A stretch of DNA of 64,000 bases from contig JBCCJI010000005.1 of the NCBI GenBank assembly GCA_039027855.1, forward strand, positions 124,001-188,000, given 5' to 3'. Every line of letters starts with the position of its first letter. The stretch's first letter is position 1. Shown in pieces: positions 9,084-18,251 of this stretch. This DNA is from Thermohalobaculum sp039027855. GTDB taxonomy: Bacteria > Pseudomonadota > Alphaproteobacteria > Rhodobacterales > Rhodobacteraceae. The notes beneath the pieces were generated by a model, which saw only the letters and a list, made by a program, of their open reading frames with translations, searched no databases and had not been told where the DNA came from. The translations under genes and the position numbers were made by a program.

Positions 9084-12000
9084 TCATCGGCGAAGTGACC
9101 ACCATCCCCGCCGTTTCGGTCGGTCGGGCTCCGGCTCTGGCTCTGGCTCCGGGTCGGGCGCTACCTCTGCTTCCGCCTCAGCCTCGGCAAGGGTCCCCTC
9201 CTCGGGCTCGCGCGGCGCTTCCGCCGCGTTGTCCGAGGCGGCAGATGCTTGCTCTACGCTCGGCGCCGCGGCCTCTGCATGCGCCGCAGGCGTATCCTTC
9301 GTGGTGACGGATCCGCCGGGCTCACCTTCGGCCGCGGTCATGGCCTCGGGGGCCTCCTCGGCTACGACTTCGGATGCCGCATCTGCTACACCGACCTCGC
9401 CCAGCGCTGCGACCGCTGTCTGATCAGAGGCCCCTGTCGCCGGCTCTGGGTCGGCCGATGCCGTCGCAGCCTCCGTTTCCGTCACCGCCTCGCCGTCGGC
9501 ACCCGTTGCTACTTCGCTGCCGGCTGGCGCGTCTGCATCATCGCCGCGCCGGCTCTTGCCGCGTGAGCGCCTTCGCCCACGGCTACGCTCGCCACCGCTG
9601 GGACCATCAGCGGATGGCTCGTCATCATTGGCGTCGTCGGTATCGGCCTCGGCGTCGGTTGCGCCGTTGTCATCGCCGTCGCCGTCCTCACCATTTCGCC
9701 TGCGCCGGCCGCCGCGTTTGCCGCGCCGTCGCTTGCGGTTGCCCGCATCCCCAGTGTCGCGGCCGCGCCCGTCTGCGTCCCCGTCCCTGTCGCCCTCGTC
9801 CTCCGCGTCGCGCGCCGTGATCTCGTCAGCGTCGCTTTCATCCTCAAGGATCTCCGCGTCATCGACATCCACGGCATTGGCGACACTGCTTGCGGTGACG
9901 GCCGCCTCAACCATGATGGGTGCGCGCTGGGCCTGCTTGGATTTCTCGATCCGGTATTCCGGGCTTACCAAGGCAGGATCGCCGATCAGCTGCACGGCGA
10001 TGCCATAGCGCCCCTCGATCTGGGTGAGGTGCGGACGCTTCCAGTTGATGATGTAGTTGGCGACATCTACCGGCAGATGCGCCGTGACTTCGGCCGAGCG
10101 GCCGCGCACGCCCTCCTCCTCGATCTCGCGCAGGATCGACAGCGCCATGCTCTCGTTCGAGCGGATAAAGCCCTGGCCATGACAATGGGGGCAGGGACGG
10201 GTCGTTGCCTCCAGCATGCCCGGGCGCAGGCGCTGGCGCGACATCTCCATCAGCCCGAAGGCGGAGATCCGGCCGACCTGGATGCGCGCCCGATCCGATT
10301 TGAGCCGGTCCTTCATCCGCTTTTCGACCGCGCGGTTGTTCCGGCTCTCATCCATGTCGATGAAATCGATGACGATCAGTCCGGCGAGGTCCCGCAGGCG
10401 CAGTTGGCGCGCCACTTCATCCGCGGCCTCGAGGTTGGTCTTGGTGGCCGTATCCTCGATCGAGCCCTCGCGCGTCGAGCGGCCCGAGTTCACGTCGATC
10501 GCCACCAGCGCCTCGGTCACCCCGATCACGATATAGCCGCCCGACTTCAGCTGCACCGTCGGGCTGAACATCGCGTTCAGATAGCTCTCGACCTGGAAAC
10601 GGATGAAGAGCGGCGCGATATCGCTGTATTGCTGCACGTTCTTGGCGTGCGAGGGCATCAGCATCTTCATGTAGTCTTTGGCTTCGCGGTAGCCGCCGTC
10701 GCCCTCGACCAGCACCTGGTCGATATCCTTGTTGTAGAGATCGCGGATCGCCCGCTTGATCAGGCTGCCTTCCTCGTAGATCAGGCAGGGCGCCGAGGAG
10801 CGCAGCGTCATGGAGCGAACCTGCTCCCACTGGCGCAGCAGGAATTCGTAATCGCGCTTGATCTCGGCGCGGGTGCGTTCGGCGCCGGCGGTGCGGACGA
10901 TGAGGCCCATCCCCTCTGGCACTTCCAATTCGCCCACGATCTCGCGCAGGCGCTTGCGGTCGGCCGCATTGGTGATCTTGCGGCTGATGCCGCCGCCCCG
11001 GGCGGTGTTGGGCATCAGCACACAGTACCGGCCGGCGAGAGACAGATAGGTGGTGAGCGCGGCGCCCTTGTTGCCCCGCTCCTCCTTGACGACCTGCACC
11101 AGCATGATCTGGCGCGATTTGATCACATCCTGGATGTTGTAGCGGCGCCGACGGATCGCGCGGGCGGCAAGCTCGTCCTCGCGCATGTCTTCCGCGCCGA
11201 CGGTGTCGACCTCATCATCGCCGCTCTCGGAGGTCTCGTCATCCTCGCCCTCGCGGGCAGTCACCGTGTCGCTGGCATCGTCGTCGCCCTTGCGCCGGCG
11301 GCGGCTTCGCCTGCGACCACGGCGCCCGCCACTGTCTTCGCCGTCACCCTCGCTCTCACCATCACGGTCGGCGGCCTCGGCCTCGGCGGTCTCCTCCGCG
11401 CTCTCGCCCTCTGTCTCCGCGCGGGCTTTGCTCCGCGAACGGCCACGGCCGCCACGGCGCGAGCGTCGGTTCCGCCCGCGGGCGTCGTCGGCCCCGGCCT
11501 CCTCTGCCTCGCCCGCATCGGCCGCGCTCACCGCTTCAGGCGCGGCGGCATCCGCCGTGTCTGCGGTTTCGCCGTCGTCCGAGGTGTTGGCGGCACTCTC
11601 TTCAGGGACTGTTTCCGAGCCACTGTCGGCCGTCTCAGCCACGCGCTCGGGGCCCGCACCGTCGCCCGAAGACGCCGCAGCGGTGCTACCATCGGTATCT
11701 GTTGGCGCTGCCTCATCAGCCACCGCATCGGCTTTACGACGCCGGGTACGCCGCCGCTGTTTGGGCTTCTCCTCAACCGGGGTCTCAGCCTCCTCGGTAG
11801 AACTGGGGGCGGACACATCTGCGGTCACGACGGGTTCCGCGGTCGTCTCCGCCACGGTTTCATTGGAGGCGGCGCCTTCAGTCGTGGTCTCCCCAGAGGC
11901 AGTCTCCCCAGAGGCAGTCTCCCCAGAGGCAGTCTCCCCAGAGGCGACCTCGGTGCTTCCTTGGGAGCTCTCTTCCGCGCTGGCCTTTGCGGGGGGCACC

Positions 12001-12935
12001 TCACCGCGCACGACCTCATCGTCATCGCCAAGACCGGCCGCCTCGGCGATGCTACGCGGCGGGGCAGGCGTCGCGGGATCTTCGGTGGTATCATCGGTCG
12101 CGGTTGGTGGCGCGTCCTCGCCACCTTCCGAGCCTGTGTCGGACGAAACGGCCTCGCCCGCCTCAGCGTGGTCGTTATCGGCATCGTCCGCGGAAGTGGA
12201 CGCGTCTACAGGCGCAGCGTCATCGGACACGGCCGATGCATCGCCGGGTGCGGCGTCGCCGCTGTCGTCTTCGTTCGGCGACACCGATGACTGATCCGCG
12301 GGCGCTCCCTGATCCGGCAGGGCGCCTGCCGTAGTCGCTTCGGGCGCCTCTGGGTTTGCGCTTGCCCCTTCGCCTGCGCCCGCTCCGGCATCGACCGGCA
12401 TCGCCACGTCGGTGTCCCCAGGCTCGCTGCCGGCATCCGGATCGATCACATCGAAACCGGAAATGCCCGTCGGTGCCGGCCCGCCGGTGCCATCGTCGCC
12501 ACTGCCATCGCCATCAGCCACCGCTCTGGATGCGCCGCTATCGGCTTTGGTCTCTCGCTTCTCGCCGCGGGCGCGGTCGCGGTCGCTACGACGCTTGCCA
12601 CGGCGCGGGCGGCCGTTGTCGCCGTCGTCACTGTCGCTCTCGCGGGCGAGGGCGGCTTCCTCGGCGATCAGCGCTTCGCGATCGGCGACGGGGATCTGAT
12701 AATAGTCGGGATGGATCTCGGCGAAGGCCAGGAAGCCGTGGCGGTTGCCGCCATAGTCGACAAAGGCCGCCTGGAGCGATGGCTCTACCCGCGTGACCTT
12801 TGCGAGGTAGATATTTCCGGCGAGCTGCTTCTTGTTGACCGACTCGAAATCGAAGTCGTCAACCTTCTGTCCGTCCACCACCACGACCCGGGTCTCTTCC
12901 GGGTGCGTGGCATCGATCAGCATCTTCTTTGCCAT
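9084..12935 (-). CDS. rne: Ribonuclease E with large acidic insert
   Basis: A protein of about 1283 residues. The N-terminus (KKMLIDATHPEETRVVVVDG) and the first half of the S1 domain (FVDYGGNRHGFLAFAEIHPDYYQIP) are followed by an insert of roughly 500 residues that is acidic, Ala/Glu/Asp/Ser-rich and broken by Arg-rich blocks. The S1/catalytic core then resumes with RRRRYNIQDVIKSRQIMLVQV, the DNase I-like catalytic part (VAIDVNSGRST, IVIDFIDMDESRNN) and the zinc-link CPHCHGQG. A disordered, Arg-rich tail of about 300 residues ends the protein and would scaffold the degradosome. Insertion into the S1 domain is known for alphaproteobacterial RNase E, but this one is long. The start could also be two codons upstream (12941). 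Confidence 0.95.
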   Translation of the reverse strand: MAKKMLIDATHPEETRVVVVDGQKVDDFDFESVNKKQLAGNIYLAKVTRVEPSLQAAFVDYGGNRHGFLAFAEIHPDYYQIPVADREALIAEEAALARESDSDDGDNGRPRRGKRRSDRDRARGEKRETKADSGASRAVADGDGSGDDGTGGPAPTGISGFDVIDPDAGSEPGDTDVAMPVDAGAGAGEGASANPEAPEATTAGALPDQGAPADQSSVSPNEDDSGDAAPGDASAVSDDAAPVDASTSADDADNDHAEAGEAVSSDTGSEGGEDAPPTATDDTTEDPATPAPPRSIAEAAGLGDDDEVVRGEVPPAKASAEESSQGSTEVASGETASGETASGETASGETTTEGAASNETVAETTAEPVVTADVSAPSSTEEAETPVEEKPKQRRRTRRRKADAVADEAAPTDTDGSTAAASSGDGAGPERVAETADSGSETVPEESAANTSDDGETADTADAAAPEAVSAADAGEAEEAGADDARGRNRRSRRGGRGRSRSKARAETEGESAEETAEAEAADRDGESEGDGEDSGGRRGRRRSRRRRKGDDDASDTVTAREGEDDETSESGDDEVDTVGAEDMREDELAARAIRRRRYNIQDVIKSRQIMLVQVVKEERGNKGAALTTYLSLAGRYCVLMPNTARGGGISRKITNAADRKRLREIVGELEVPEGMGLIVRTAGAERTRAEIKRDYEFLLRQWEQVRSMTLRSSAPCLIYEEGSLIKRAIRDLYNKDIDQVLVEGDGGYREAKDYMKMLMPSHAKNVQQYSDIAPLFIRFQVESYLNAMFSPTVQLKSGGYIVIGVTEALVAIDVNSGRSTREGSIEDTATKTNLEAADEVARQLRLRDLAGLIVIDFIDMDESRNNRAVEKRMKDRLKSDRARIQVGRISAFGLMEMSRQRLRPGMLEATTRPCPHCHGQGFIRSNESMALSILREIEEEGVRGRSAEVTAHLPVDVANYIINWKRPHLTQIEGRYGIAVQLIGDPALVSPEYRIEKSKQAQRAPIMVEAAVTASSVANAVDVDDAEILEDESDADEITARDAEDEGDRDGDADGRGRDTGDAGNRKRRRGKRGGRRRRNGEDGDGDDNGATDAEADTDDANDDEPSADGPSGGERSRGRRRSRGKSRRGDDADAPAGSEVATGADGEAVTETEAATASADPEPATGASDQTAVAALGEVGVADAASEVVAEEAPEAMTAAEGEPGGSVTTKDTPAAHAEAAAPSVEQASAASDNAAEAPREPEEGTLAEAEAEAEVAPDPEPEPEPEPDRPKRRGWWSLRR
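11891..11950. repeat. 15-bp tandem repeat inside the rne acidic insert
   Basis: Three identical copies of ccccagaggcagtct (11891-11935) and a fourth diverged copy. Because the unit is a multiple of three it stays in frame and encodes the pentapeptide repeat SGETA in the disordered insert of RNase E. The exact identity of the copies suggests recent slippage or recombination, so copy number may vary between strains. Confidence 0.9.
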
Positions 12936-13440
12936 GGGCATGGTTCGGCCAGCCGGCTCGGCGCCAATACCGTCTGTGGGTATCGGCCGCTGTGGCGTGC
13001 CGGTGTCTCCGTTTGCTGTGGGTGTCGCAGCCGGTCAGCGCGCCCGTCCGCCAGCGCGCCCCCGGGAACCCCGGGACGGCATCGGTCGGCGTCGGCGCAA
13101 AGTCTGTCAGGCTGGGCATCTCTGTCTCTGTGGGGCGCCGCGCGGCGGCGCTGGTTCGAATGCAACGGCCATACCGGTCAGACCGGCTGGCTAGGCGGTG
13201 CTGTCAGACATGACAGTGGGTCGGCCCGTTTTCTCTGCGATGCCACATCCCACGTGCTTAGCTGTCCGGCCCCGGCGCCCTATCGTTGGCGCGCTCCGGC
13301 TCAACTCCCGTCATCCGCTGTCGCCGGTCTAACGGCGCGGTATCGTGGAGACAAATGAAATTTCGCGACGGTCTTTGGTGTCTGACTAAGTTGGAGTATC
13401 GCTGTGCAACCAAGTGGGAAGGACGCGGCGGCGCAAGCAG
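12936..13440. other. 505-bp divergent intergenic region: rne 5' leader and amidase promoter region
   Basis: No supported gene lies here; the frames that cross it lack family resemblance or ribosome binding sites. It should carry the rne promoter and a long rne 5' leader on the minus strand, and the amidase promoter on the plus strand. Short inverted repeats are visible: ctgtca/tgacag with a 4-base loop (13201-13216), an accgg...ccggt type repeat near 13174-13187, and a cccggg-rich repeat near 13065-13080. RNase E of other bacteria autoregulates through its own 5' leader, so structure here would be expected, but I cannot assign a specific element. Confidence 0.5.
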
Positions 13441-14427
13441 ATGTACAGGGCGAGAGCACAGCAAGACAAAGAGGACAGGCGCGCGCAGACCCGCCGGCTC
13501 ACCTCGCTTTGCGCCGCATCACTCGTTGCCGTGCTCGCCTGGCCCAACGCGTCGATTGCAAGTGACGAGGGCGCCGGGCGTGCGGGCGAAAACATCGGCG
13601 CCCTTCGCCTCTCGCCGCTCCCTCCGCCACGCCCGACCATGACGATCCCGTCCACGATGATCGAACCTCCACCCGATCCCGACGAAGCGCCCGCCCAATC
13701 GTCGACAGACGCTGTTTTCGTCATCGCTCTCGATCCAGGGCATGGCGGGGTGGACCCCGGGGCGATCGCTGGTGGGCTCGACGAGAAATCCCTGACCTTG
13801 ACCATGGCACGGCGGATCGAGCGGCGCATCAACGCCCGCCCGGGCATGGAGGCCATCCTGACCCGGGGCGGCGACCGTTTCGTGTCGTTGGGAGAGCGGG
13901 TTCGCCGCGCGGTGGCGGCGGGCGCCGATGCCTTCGTGTCGATCCACGCCGATATCGTTACCGAGGGCGATGCCTCGGGGCTTGCCGTCTATACGCTGAC
14001 GCCAGAGGCGCGCGCTGATGCCGCCGCGGCCGCCACGGCATTCGAGCCACGCGACCGGTTGCTCCGTGACCAGGATCTTGGCGGCAAGGCCGACGATGTC
14101 ACGCGCGTGCTCGTCGACCTGGCGCAGCGGCGGGCGACCGGGCGGGCAGGGCGGTTGGCAGACGCGCTGCTCGCCTCGCTTGCGCCGGTGACGCCGCTCT
14201 TGCGGACCCGACCTAGGCGCGACGGCGATTTCAGGGTGTTACGCGGTGCCGACTTGCCGGCCGTGCTGGTCGAGCTCGGCTTTTTGTCCAACGCCGAGGA
14301 TCGCGCCCGGATGTCCGACCGGCGCTGGCAGGCCCGCGTGGCGGACACGATGACCGAGGCGATCGACCGCTGGCGTCAAGAGGATGCCATGATGTCAGCG
14401 CAGGAAACGAAGATAGACAGGCGTTGA
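13441..14427 (+). CDS. N-acetylmuramoyl-L-alanine amidase (Amidase_3)
   Basis: A protein of about 328 residues with a basic start, a signal peptide ending near ASIAS, a Pro-rich linker, and an Amidase_3 domain: DPGHGGVDPGAI with the first zinc His, a Glu ligand in LDEKSLTL, the second His in VSIHADIV, and the catalytic Glu in VLVELGFLSN. It cleaves the amide bond between MurNAc and the stem peptide in the periplasm, usually for daughter-cell separation. It lacks a visible AMIN targeting domain, so it is short for an AmiC. The start is uncertain: an in-frame GTG at 13414 adds nine residues, and neither has a strong ribosome binding site. It is 21 bp upstream of mrcA. Confidence 0.92.
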   Translation: MYRARAQQDKEDRRAQTRRLTSLCAASLVAVLAWPNASIASDEGAGRAGENIGALRLSPLPPPRPTMTIPSTMIEPPPDPDEAPAQSSTDAVFVIALDPGHGGVDPGAIAGGLDEKSLTLTMARRIERRINARPGMEAILTRGGDRFVSLGERVRRAVAAGADAFVSIHADIVTEGDASGLAVYTLTPEARADAAAAATAFEPRDRLLRDQDLGGKADDVTRVLVDLAQRRATGRAGRLADALLASLAPVTPLLRTRPRRDGDFRVLRGADLPAVLVELGFLSNAEDRARMSDRRWQARVADTMTEAIDRWRQEDAMMSAQETKIDRR

Positions 14428-14448
14428 GCCAAGGGGCCCTTCGGCCTT

Positions 14449-17106
14449 ATGTCACGAGAACAGGCCGCTGACGGTCGCAAGCAGGGCAGAAACGGGATGC
14501 TGCGGTTCATCGCAACGATCTTCGCCTCGGGGTCAATCGCCACCATCTTCGCCGTGCTCGGCGTGGTGGGGGTGATCGAGGTCTATGGCCGCGGCCTGCC
14601 TGAGGGCGAGGAGCTCTCCAATTACGCGCCCAAGCTGCTCAGCCGCGTCTATTCGGGCGAGGGCGCGGTGATCGCGGAATACGCCACCGAGCAGCGCGTG
14701 TTCATCCCCATCGAAGAGGTGCCCGACCTCGTCAAAAACGCCTTCATCTCGGCCGAGGACAAGAACTTCTACGAGCACCCCGGCGTCGATGTGGTGGGTA
14801 TCGCCAAGGCGATGGCCCGTTTCGTCCTGAACCGCGTGCAGGGGCGCGAGACCCGGGTCGCCGGTGCCTCTACGATCACGCAGCAGGTGATGAAGAACTT
14901 CCTGCTCGACAATGACCGCAACATCGAACGCAAGATCCGTGAGATGATCCTTGCGAGCCGGATCGACGGTGCGCTGAGCAAGGACCAGATCCTCGAACTA
15001 TACCTGAACGAAATCTTCCTCGGCGCCCGCGCCTACGGGATCGTCTCGGCCGCGCAGATCTATTTCGACAAGCGGCTCGATCAGCTGACCGCCGAAGAGG
15101 CGGCCTATCTCGCCGCGCTCCCGCAGCGCCCATCGGCCCTGCATCCTGTCCGCGATTACGGCGAAGCAATCGGCCGTCGGAACTACGTGCTGCGCGAGAT
15201 GGCCGAGAACGGGTATCTCGACGAGGACGCTGCGCTCGCCGCCAGGGCGTTGCCGCTAGAGACGATGCTGAGCCAGGAACCCGTCATCGAGGTCGCTGAG
15301 ACCGACACATCGGGTCTTCCGTATTTCGCCTCCGAGGTGCGTCGGCAGGTCACGGGAACTCTCGGGCGCGAGGAGCTTTTTGAGGGCGGCCTGACCGTGC
15401 GAGCGACCGTGGACCCGACGCTGCAGGCGCATGCGGCCCGTGCGCTCCGCCGCGGGCTGGTCAGCTACGACCGTGGCCGGGGGGAATGGCGCGGGCCGGT
15501 TGCCACGCTCAAGCCGGCGCCCGGCGACGACGCCTGGGAGGTGGCGCTCAGCGACGTCGACGCCCCTCGGGATATCGAAGGCTGGCGCCTTGCCGTCGTT
15601 CTGACCGTCTCCAACACCGCCGCGCGCGTCGGGATCGAGGGCGAGGGCACCGCAGAGATCGAACTGGACGGTGAGCGCTGGATCCGGGCGAGGGTGATCG
15701 ACGATCAGCGCCTCGGCGCACCGCGCTCGGCGGGCGATCTGTTTGCACCGGGTGACGTTGTGTACGTCGCGCGCGATGAGAACGATCCGGCGGACTGGGA
15801 TCTGCAGCAGCTCCCGGCGGTGCAGGGAGCCTTTGCGGCGATGGACCCCGAGACCGGGCGCGTCCTGGCGCTGATGGGCGGCTTCAGCCATGAGGAATCG
15901 GTGTTTAACCGTGCCACGCAGGCGGAGCGGCAGCCGGGCTCGGCCTTCAAGCCCTTCGTCTACGCCGTGGCGCTCGATGCTGGCTACACGCCTGCGACCA
16001 TCGTCAATGACGCGCCGGTGGCGGTGCGCCTCTCCAATGGTGAGACTTGGCGTCCCAAGAATTCTTCCGGCGCCGCTTACGGCCCGACGCCGCTTCGCCG
16101 CGGGCTTGAGCTCAGCCGAAACCTCATGACGGTGCGCATCGCCCAGCAGGTCGGGATGGACCGCGTTGCCGGCTATGCCGAGCGGTTCGGTGTCTATGAC
16201 GAGATGCCCGAGCACCTCGCCTTCAGCCTCGGGGCGGGCGAGACCACGCTCTATGACATGGTCGCCGCCTACGGGATGTTCGTGAACGGCGGGCGTAGGG
16301 TACGCCCGACCGTGATCGACCGGATCCAGGACCGGCGTGGCCGCACCATCTATCGCCACGACCCCCGCGCCTGCGAGGGCTGTACGCTCGATGGCGAGGA
16401 CGTCGCCCGGGCCGAGGCGATCGCGACTGTGACGGACGGTCTGCCAACGCTCCCCGTTCTCTACGATCAGCGCGAGCAGATCATGAACCCGGCGACCGCC
16501 TATCAGATCGTCACCATGCTGAAGGGAGTCGTTGACAGTGGCACGGCCAATCGGACGGTGGGCGGCACCGGCCTGCCGCTCGCCGGCAAGACCGGCACAA
16601 CCAATGACAGCAAGGATGCCTGGTTCGTGGGCTTCTCGCCTGATCTCGTCGCGGGGTGTTACATCGGTTTTGACAACCCGACCCCGATGGGGCGCGGCGC
16701 CTATGGCGGCCAGCTCTGCGGGCCGGTCTTCAAGGAGTTCATGGTGGCGGCGCTGCAGGGCGAGGAGCCTGGCAGCTTCGAGGAGCCCCGCGACATGGGC
16801 CTCGTGACCGTGAAGATTGACGCCGAGACCGGCGAGCGGCTGCCCGACAATGCCGTGGGCCCGCATGTGATCGTCGAGGTGTTCAAGCGCGGGGAAGAAC
16901 CACTTCTCTTTGCCGAGGCCTCAGCACTCGCGGGCGACGCCGTGTTGTTCGGCGACGACTTTGTGGCCGGTGCCTTGCCCTTCAGTCTCGACGATGACAA
17001 CCAGAGCGGCGGCGGCATGATCCCGTCGCGGAACACGCCGGGCGGCACGCGGCCATCGGCACCCGCAGGCGGTGGGTTTGGGCTCGGGACCGGCGGTCTA
17101 TACTGA
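14449..17106 (+). CDS. mrcA: Penicillin-binding protein 1A (bifunctional transglycosylase/transpeptidase)
   Basis: An 885-residue class A PBP: an N-terminal membrane anchor, a glycosyltransferase domain (catalytic Glu in FISAEDKNFYEHPGVD, plus GASTITQQVMKN and ELYLNEIFLGARAYG), an OB-like insert, and a transpeptidase domain with the nucleophile in RQPGSAFKPFVYAV and the box GKTGTTNDSKDAWFVG. It polymerises and cross-links peptidoglycan. The tail is Gly/Pro-rich. An in-frame ATG at 14497 (MLRFIATIF) matches the usual N-terminus in relatives and may be the real start; I give the longer frame. It follows the amidase closely, a conserved cell-wall pair. Confidence 0.95.
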   Translation: MSREQAADGRKQGRNGMLRFIATIFASGSIATIFAVLGVVGVIEVYGRGLPEGEELSNYAPKLLSRVYSGEGAVIAEYATEQRVFIPIEEVPDLVKNAFISAEDKNFYEHPGVDVVGIAKAMARFVLNRVQGRETRVAGASTITQQVMKNFLLDNDRNIERKIREMILASRIDGALSKDQILELYLNEIFLGARAYGIVSAAQIYFDKRLDQLTAEEAAYLAALPQRPSALHPVRDYGEAIGRRNYVLREMAENGYLDEDAALAARALPLETMLSQEPVIEVAETDTSGLPYFASEVRRQVTGTLGREELFEGGLTVRATVDPTLQAHAARALRRGLVSYDRGRGEWRGPVATLKPAPGDDAWEVALSDVDAPRDIEGWRLAVVLTVSNTAARVGIEGEGTAEIELDGERWIRARVIDDQRLGAPRSAGDLFAPGDVVYVARDENDPADWDLQQLPAVQGAFAAMDPETGRVLALMGGFSHEESVFNRATQAERQPGSAFKPFVYAVALDAGYTPATIVNDAPVAVRLSNGETWRPKNSSGAAYGPTPLRRGLELSRNLMTVRIAQQVGMDRVAGYAERFGVYDEMPEHLAFSLGAGETTLYDMVAAYGMFVNGGRRVRPTVIDRIQDRRGRTIYRHDPRACEGCTLDGEDVARAEAIATVTDGLPTLPVLYDQREQIMNPATAYQIVTMLKGVVDSGTANRTVGGTGLPLAGKTGTTNDSKDAWFVGFSPDLVAGCYIGFDNPTPMGRGAYGGQLCGPVFKEFMVAALQGEEPGSFEEPRDMGLVTVKIDAETGERLPDNAVGPHVIVEVFKRGEEPLLFAEASALAGDAVLFGDDFVAGALPFSLDDDNQSGGGMIPSRNTPGGTRPSAPAGGGFGLGTGGLY

Positions 17107-17188
17107 TCTCGCCTTCCGCGGCACCTGATCGCCTTTAGCTACGCTCCTTGTCGTCACGCAGATCGCTGCATCCCTGTCCCATATACGC

Positions 17189-17213
17189 ATGATACATCTT
17201 CAAGATGTATCAT
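17189..17213. promoter_or_regulatory. Perfect 25-bp palindrome upstream of a VPLPA-CTERM gene
   Basis: The 12-base arm atgatacatctt (17189-17200) is repeated as its exact reverse complement (17202-17213) around a single central c. It sits about 104 bp upstream of the exported-protein start at 17317, in an AT-rich stretch unlike its surroundings. There is no T-run straight after it, so a regulator-binding operator is more likely than a terminator. I do not recognise the motif. Confidence 0.6.
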
Positions 17214-17316
17214 TCTGGCATAAGTTGAAAAAATCCTTTTCACGCGAGTGCGACCGCATGTTACACAACCTTGGCGGGTATGGAGATTGCCCTGGTTATG
17301 GCATCGCGAGGATAAC

Positions 17317-18102
17317 ATGCGTTCTTACTTCTTGGCGGGGCTCTTTGCAGCAACCGCCGTATCAGCTACGCCGGCAGCGGCAATTTCGATCAACGATCTC
17401 TCTTGGGATCTAGCAGGCTGCGTTGGGGCCGCAGCGTGTACGATCGACGGGGTCGATCTTACGGCTCAACCGGGTGGCAGCACCTTCACCGAGCAGAACG
17501 ATGGCGCAGGTGTCATTGGTCTCGGCGTGAATTCGACCGGAGATGACGGCTCAGGCTCGCCCGGCAACGAAATCCAGGGCCGCTTCGGCGAGATGATGAG
17601 CCTGGATTTCGGCGCGGGCGCCTCGATCACCGATTTCAGCATCGCCTTCTTCTTCAACCCGGACGAGTTCCCGGGGTCGAATGAGCCGGAAGAAGTGGCG
17701 ATCTTCGAGTTCACCTTCACCGATAACACCACGACGTCGATCAGCGTGCTGAACAGCACGAATGCCGGTGATGGTTTCGAGATCACCGACGATGACTTTG
17801 CGACGTCTGTGCAGTCCAGTGGTGATTCGGCCGAAATCGTCGGCTCGATCCGCGCCACGCGTACCAGCACGGATGCGGGCATCTTCGAGTTCGACAATCT
17901 CTTCGGCACCGCCGTGGTCAGCAGCCTCGTGCTGAAGACCGCCGATGACCTGGTTGACGGGACAACCGAGGGCAGCGACTACGCGCTTCTGACGCTGAAC
18001 GCCGACCCGGCGGTCACTGTTGTGCCTGTGCCGGCCGCGCTTCCGCTGCTGCTTGGCGGTCTGGCCGGTCTCGGCATCGTAGGCCGCCGCCGCAAGGCTT
18101 GA
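17317..18102 (+). CDS. VPLPA-CTERM-type exported surface protein
   Basis: A 261-residue protein with an N-terminal signal peptide (cleavage near PAAAIS), an acidic Ser/Thr/Gly-rich beta-type body with few lysines and two cysteines near the start, and a C-terminal sorting tail: VPVPAALPLLLGG, a hydrophobic helix, then GRRRKA. This tripartite tail (VPxPA motif, transmembrane helix, basic end) is recognised by exosortase/XrtD-type systems in Rhodobacteraceae. The body carries no domain I recognise. The start at 17317 has a GAGGATAAC ribosome binding site. No exosortase is in the window. A second protein with this kind of tail lies at 20980-21813. Confidence 0.85.
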   Translation: MRSYFLAGLFAATAVSATPAAAISINDLSWDLAGCVGAAACTIDGVDLTAQPGGSTFTEQNDGAGVIGLGVNSTGDDGSGSPGNEIQGRFGEMMSLDFGAGASITDFSIAFFFNPDEFPGSNEPEEVAIFEFTFTDNTTTSISVLNSTNAGDGFEITDDDFATSVQSSGDSAEIVGSIRATRTSTDAGIFEFDNLFGTAVVSSLVLKTADDLVDGTTEGSDYALLTLNADPAVTVVPVPAALPLLLGGLAGLGIVGRRRKA

Positions 18103-18139
18103 GAGCGTCGGTCGTCACCGACCGTCTTGACTGCGAAGA

Positions 18140-18170
18140 GGGCGTGCTGAAGCAATTCGGCGCGCCCTTT
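18140..18170 (+). terminator. Weak hairpin terminator candidate after the VPLPA-CTERM gene
   Basis: The arm gggcgtgc pairs with gcgcgccc (one G-U pair) across a 12-base loop, followed by only three T residues. It lies about 40 bp after the stop at 18102 and before the convergent acetyltransferase gene. A plausible but weak intrinsic terminator. Confidence 0.45.
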
Positions 18171-18251
18171 ACCATTTCAATCGGCGCGTTGAGTGGATCA
18201 CAAAAAGCCGCGCTCGATATGCTCGGCCATCCGTGTTTTGGCCGCTGGTCG

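Noticed and set aside
10029..12290. A 753-codon plus-strand open frame antisense to rne, and similar long frames at 2736-3977, 15256-16866, 24921-26660, 32528-35203 and 56172-57638
   Set aside because: These are shadows of high-GC coding genes on the opposite strand; they have no family resemblance, no ribosome binding site, and follow the repeats or codon bias of the real gene.
17215..17228. Sigma-54 promoter (tggcataagttg) before the VPLPA-CTERM gene
   Set aside because: The distance between the GG and the TTG element is about two bases too short for a -24/-12 promoter.
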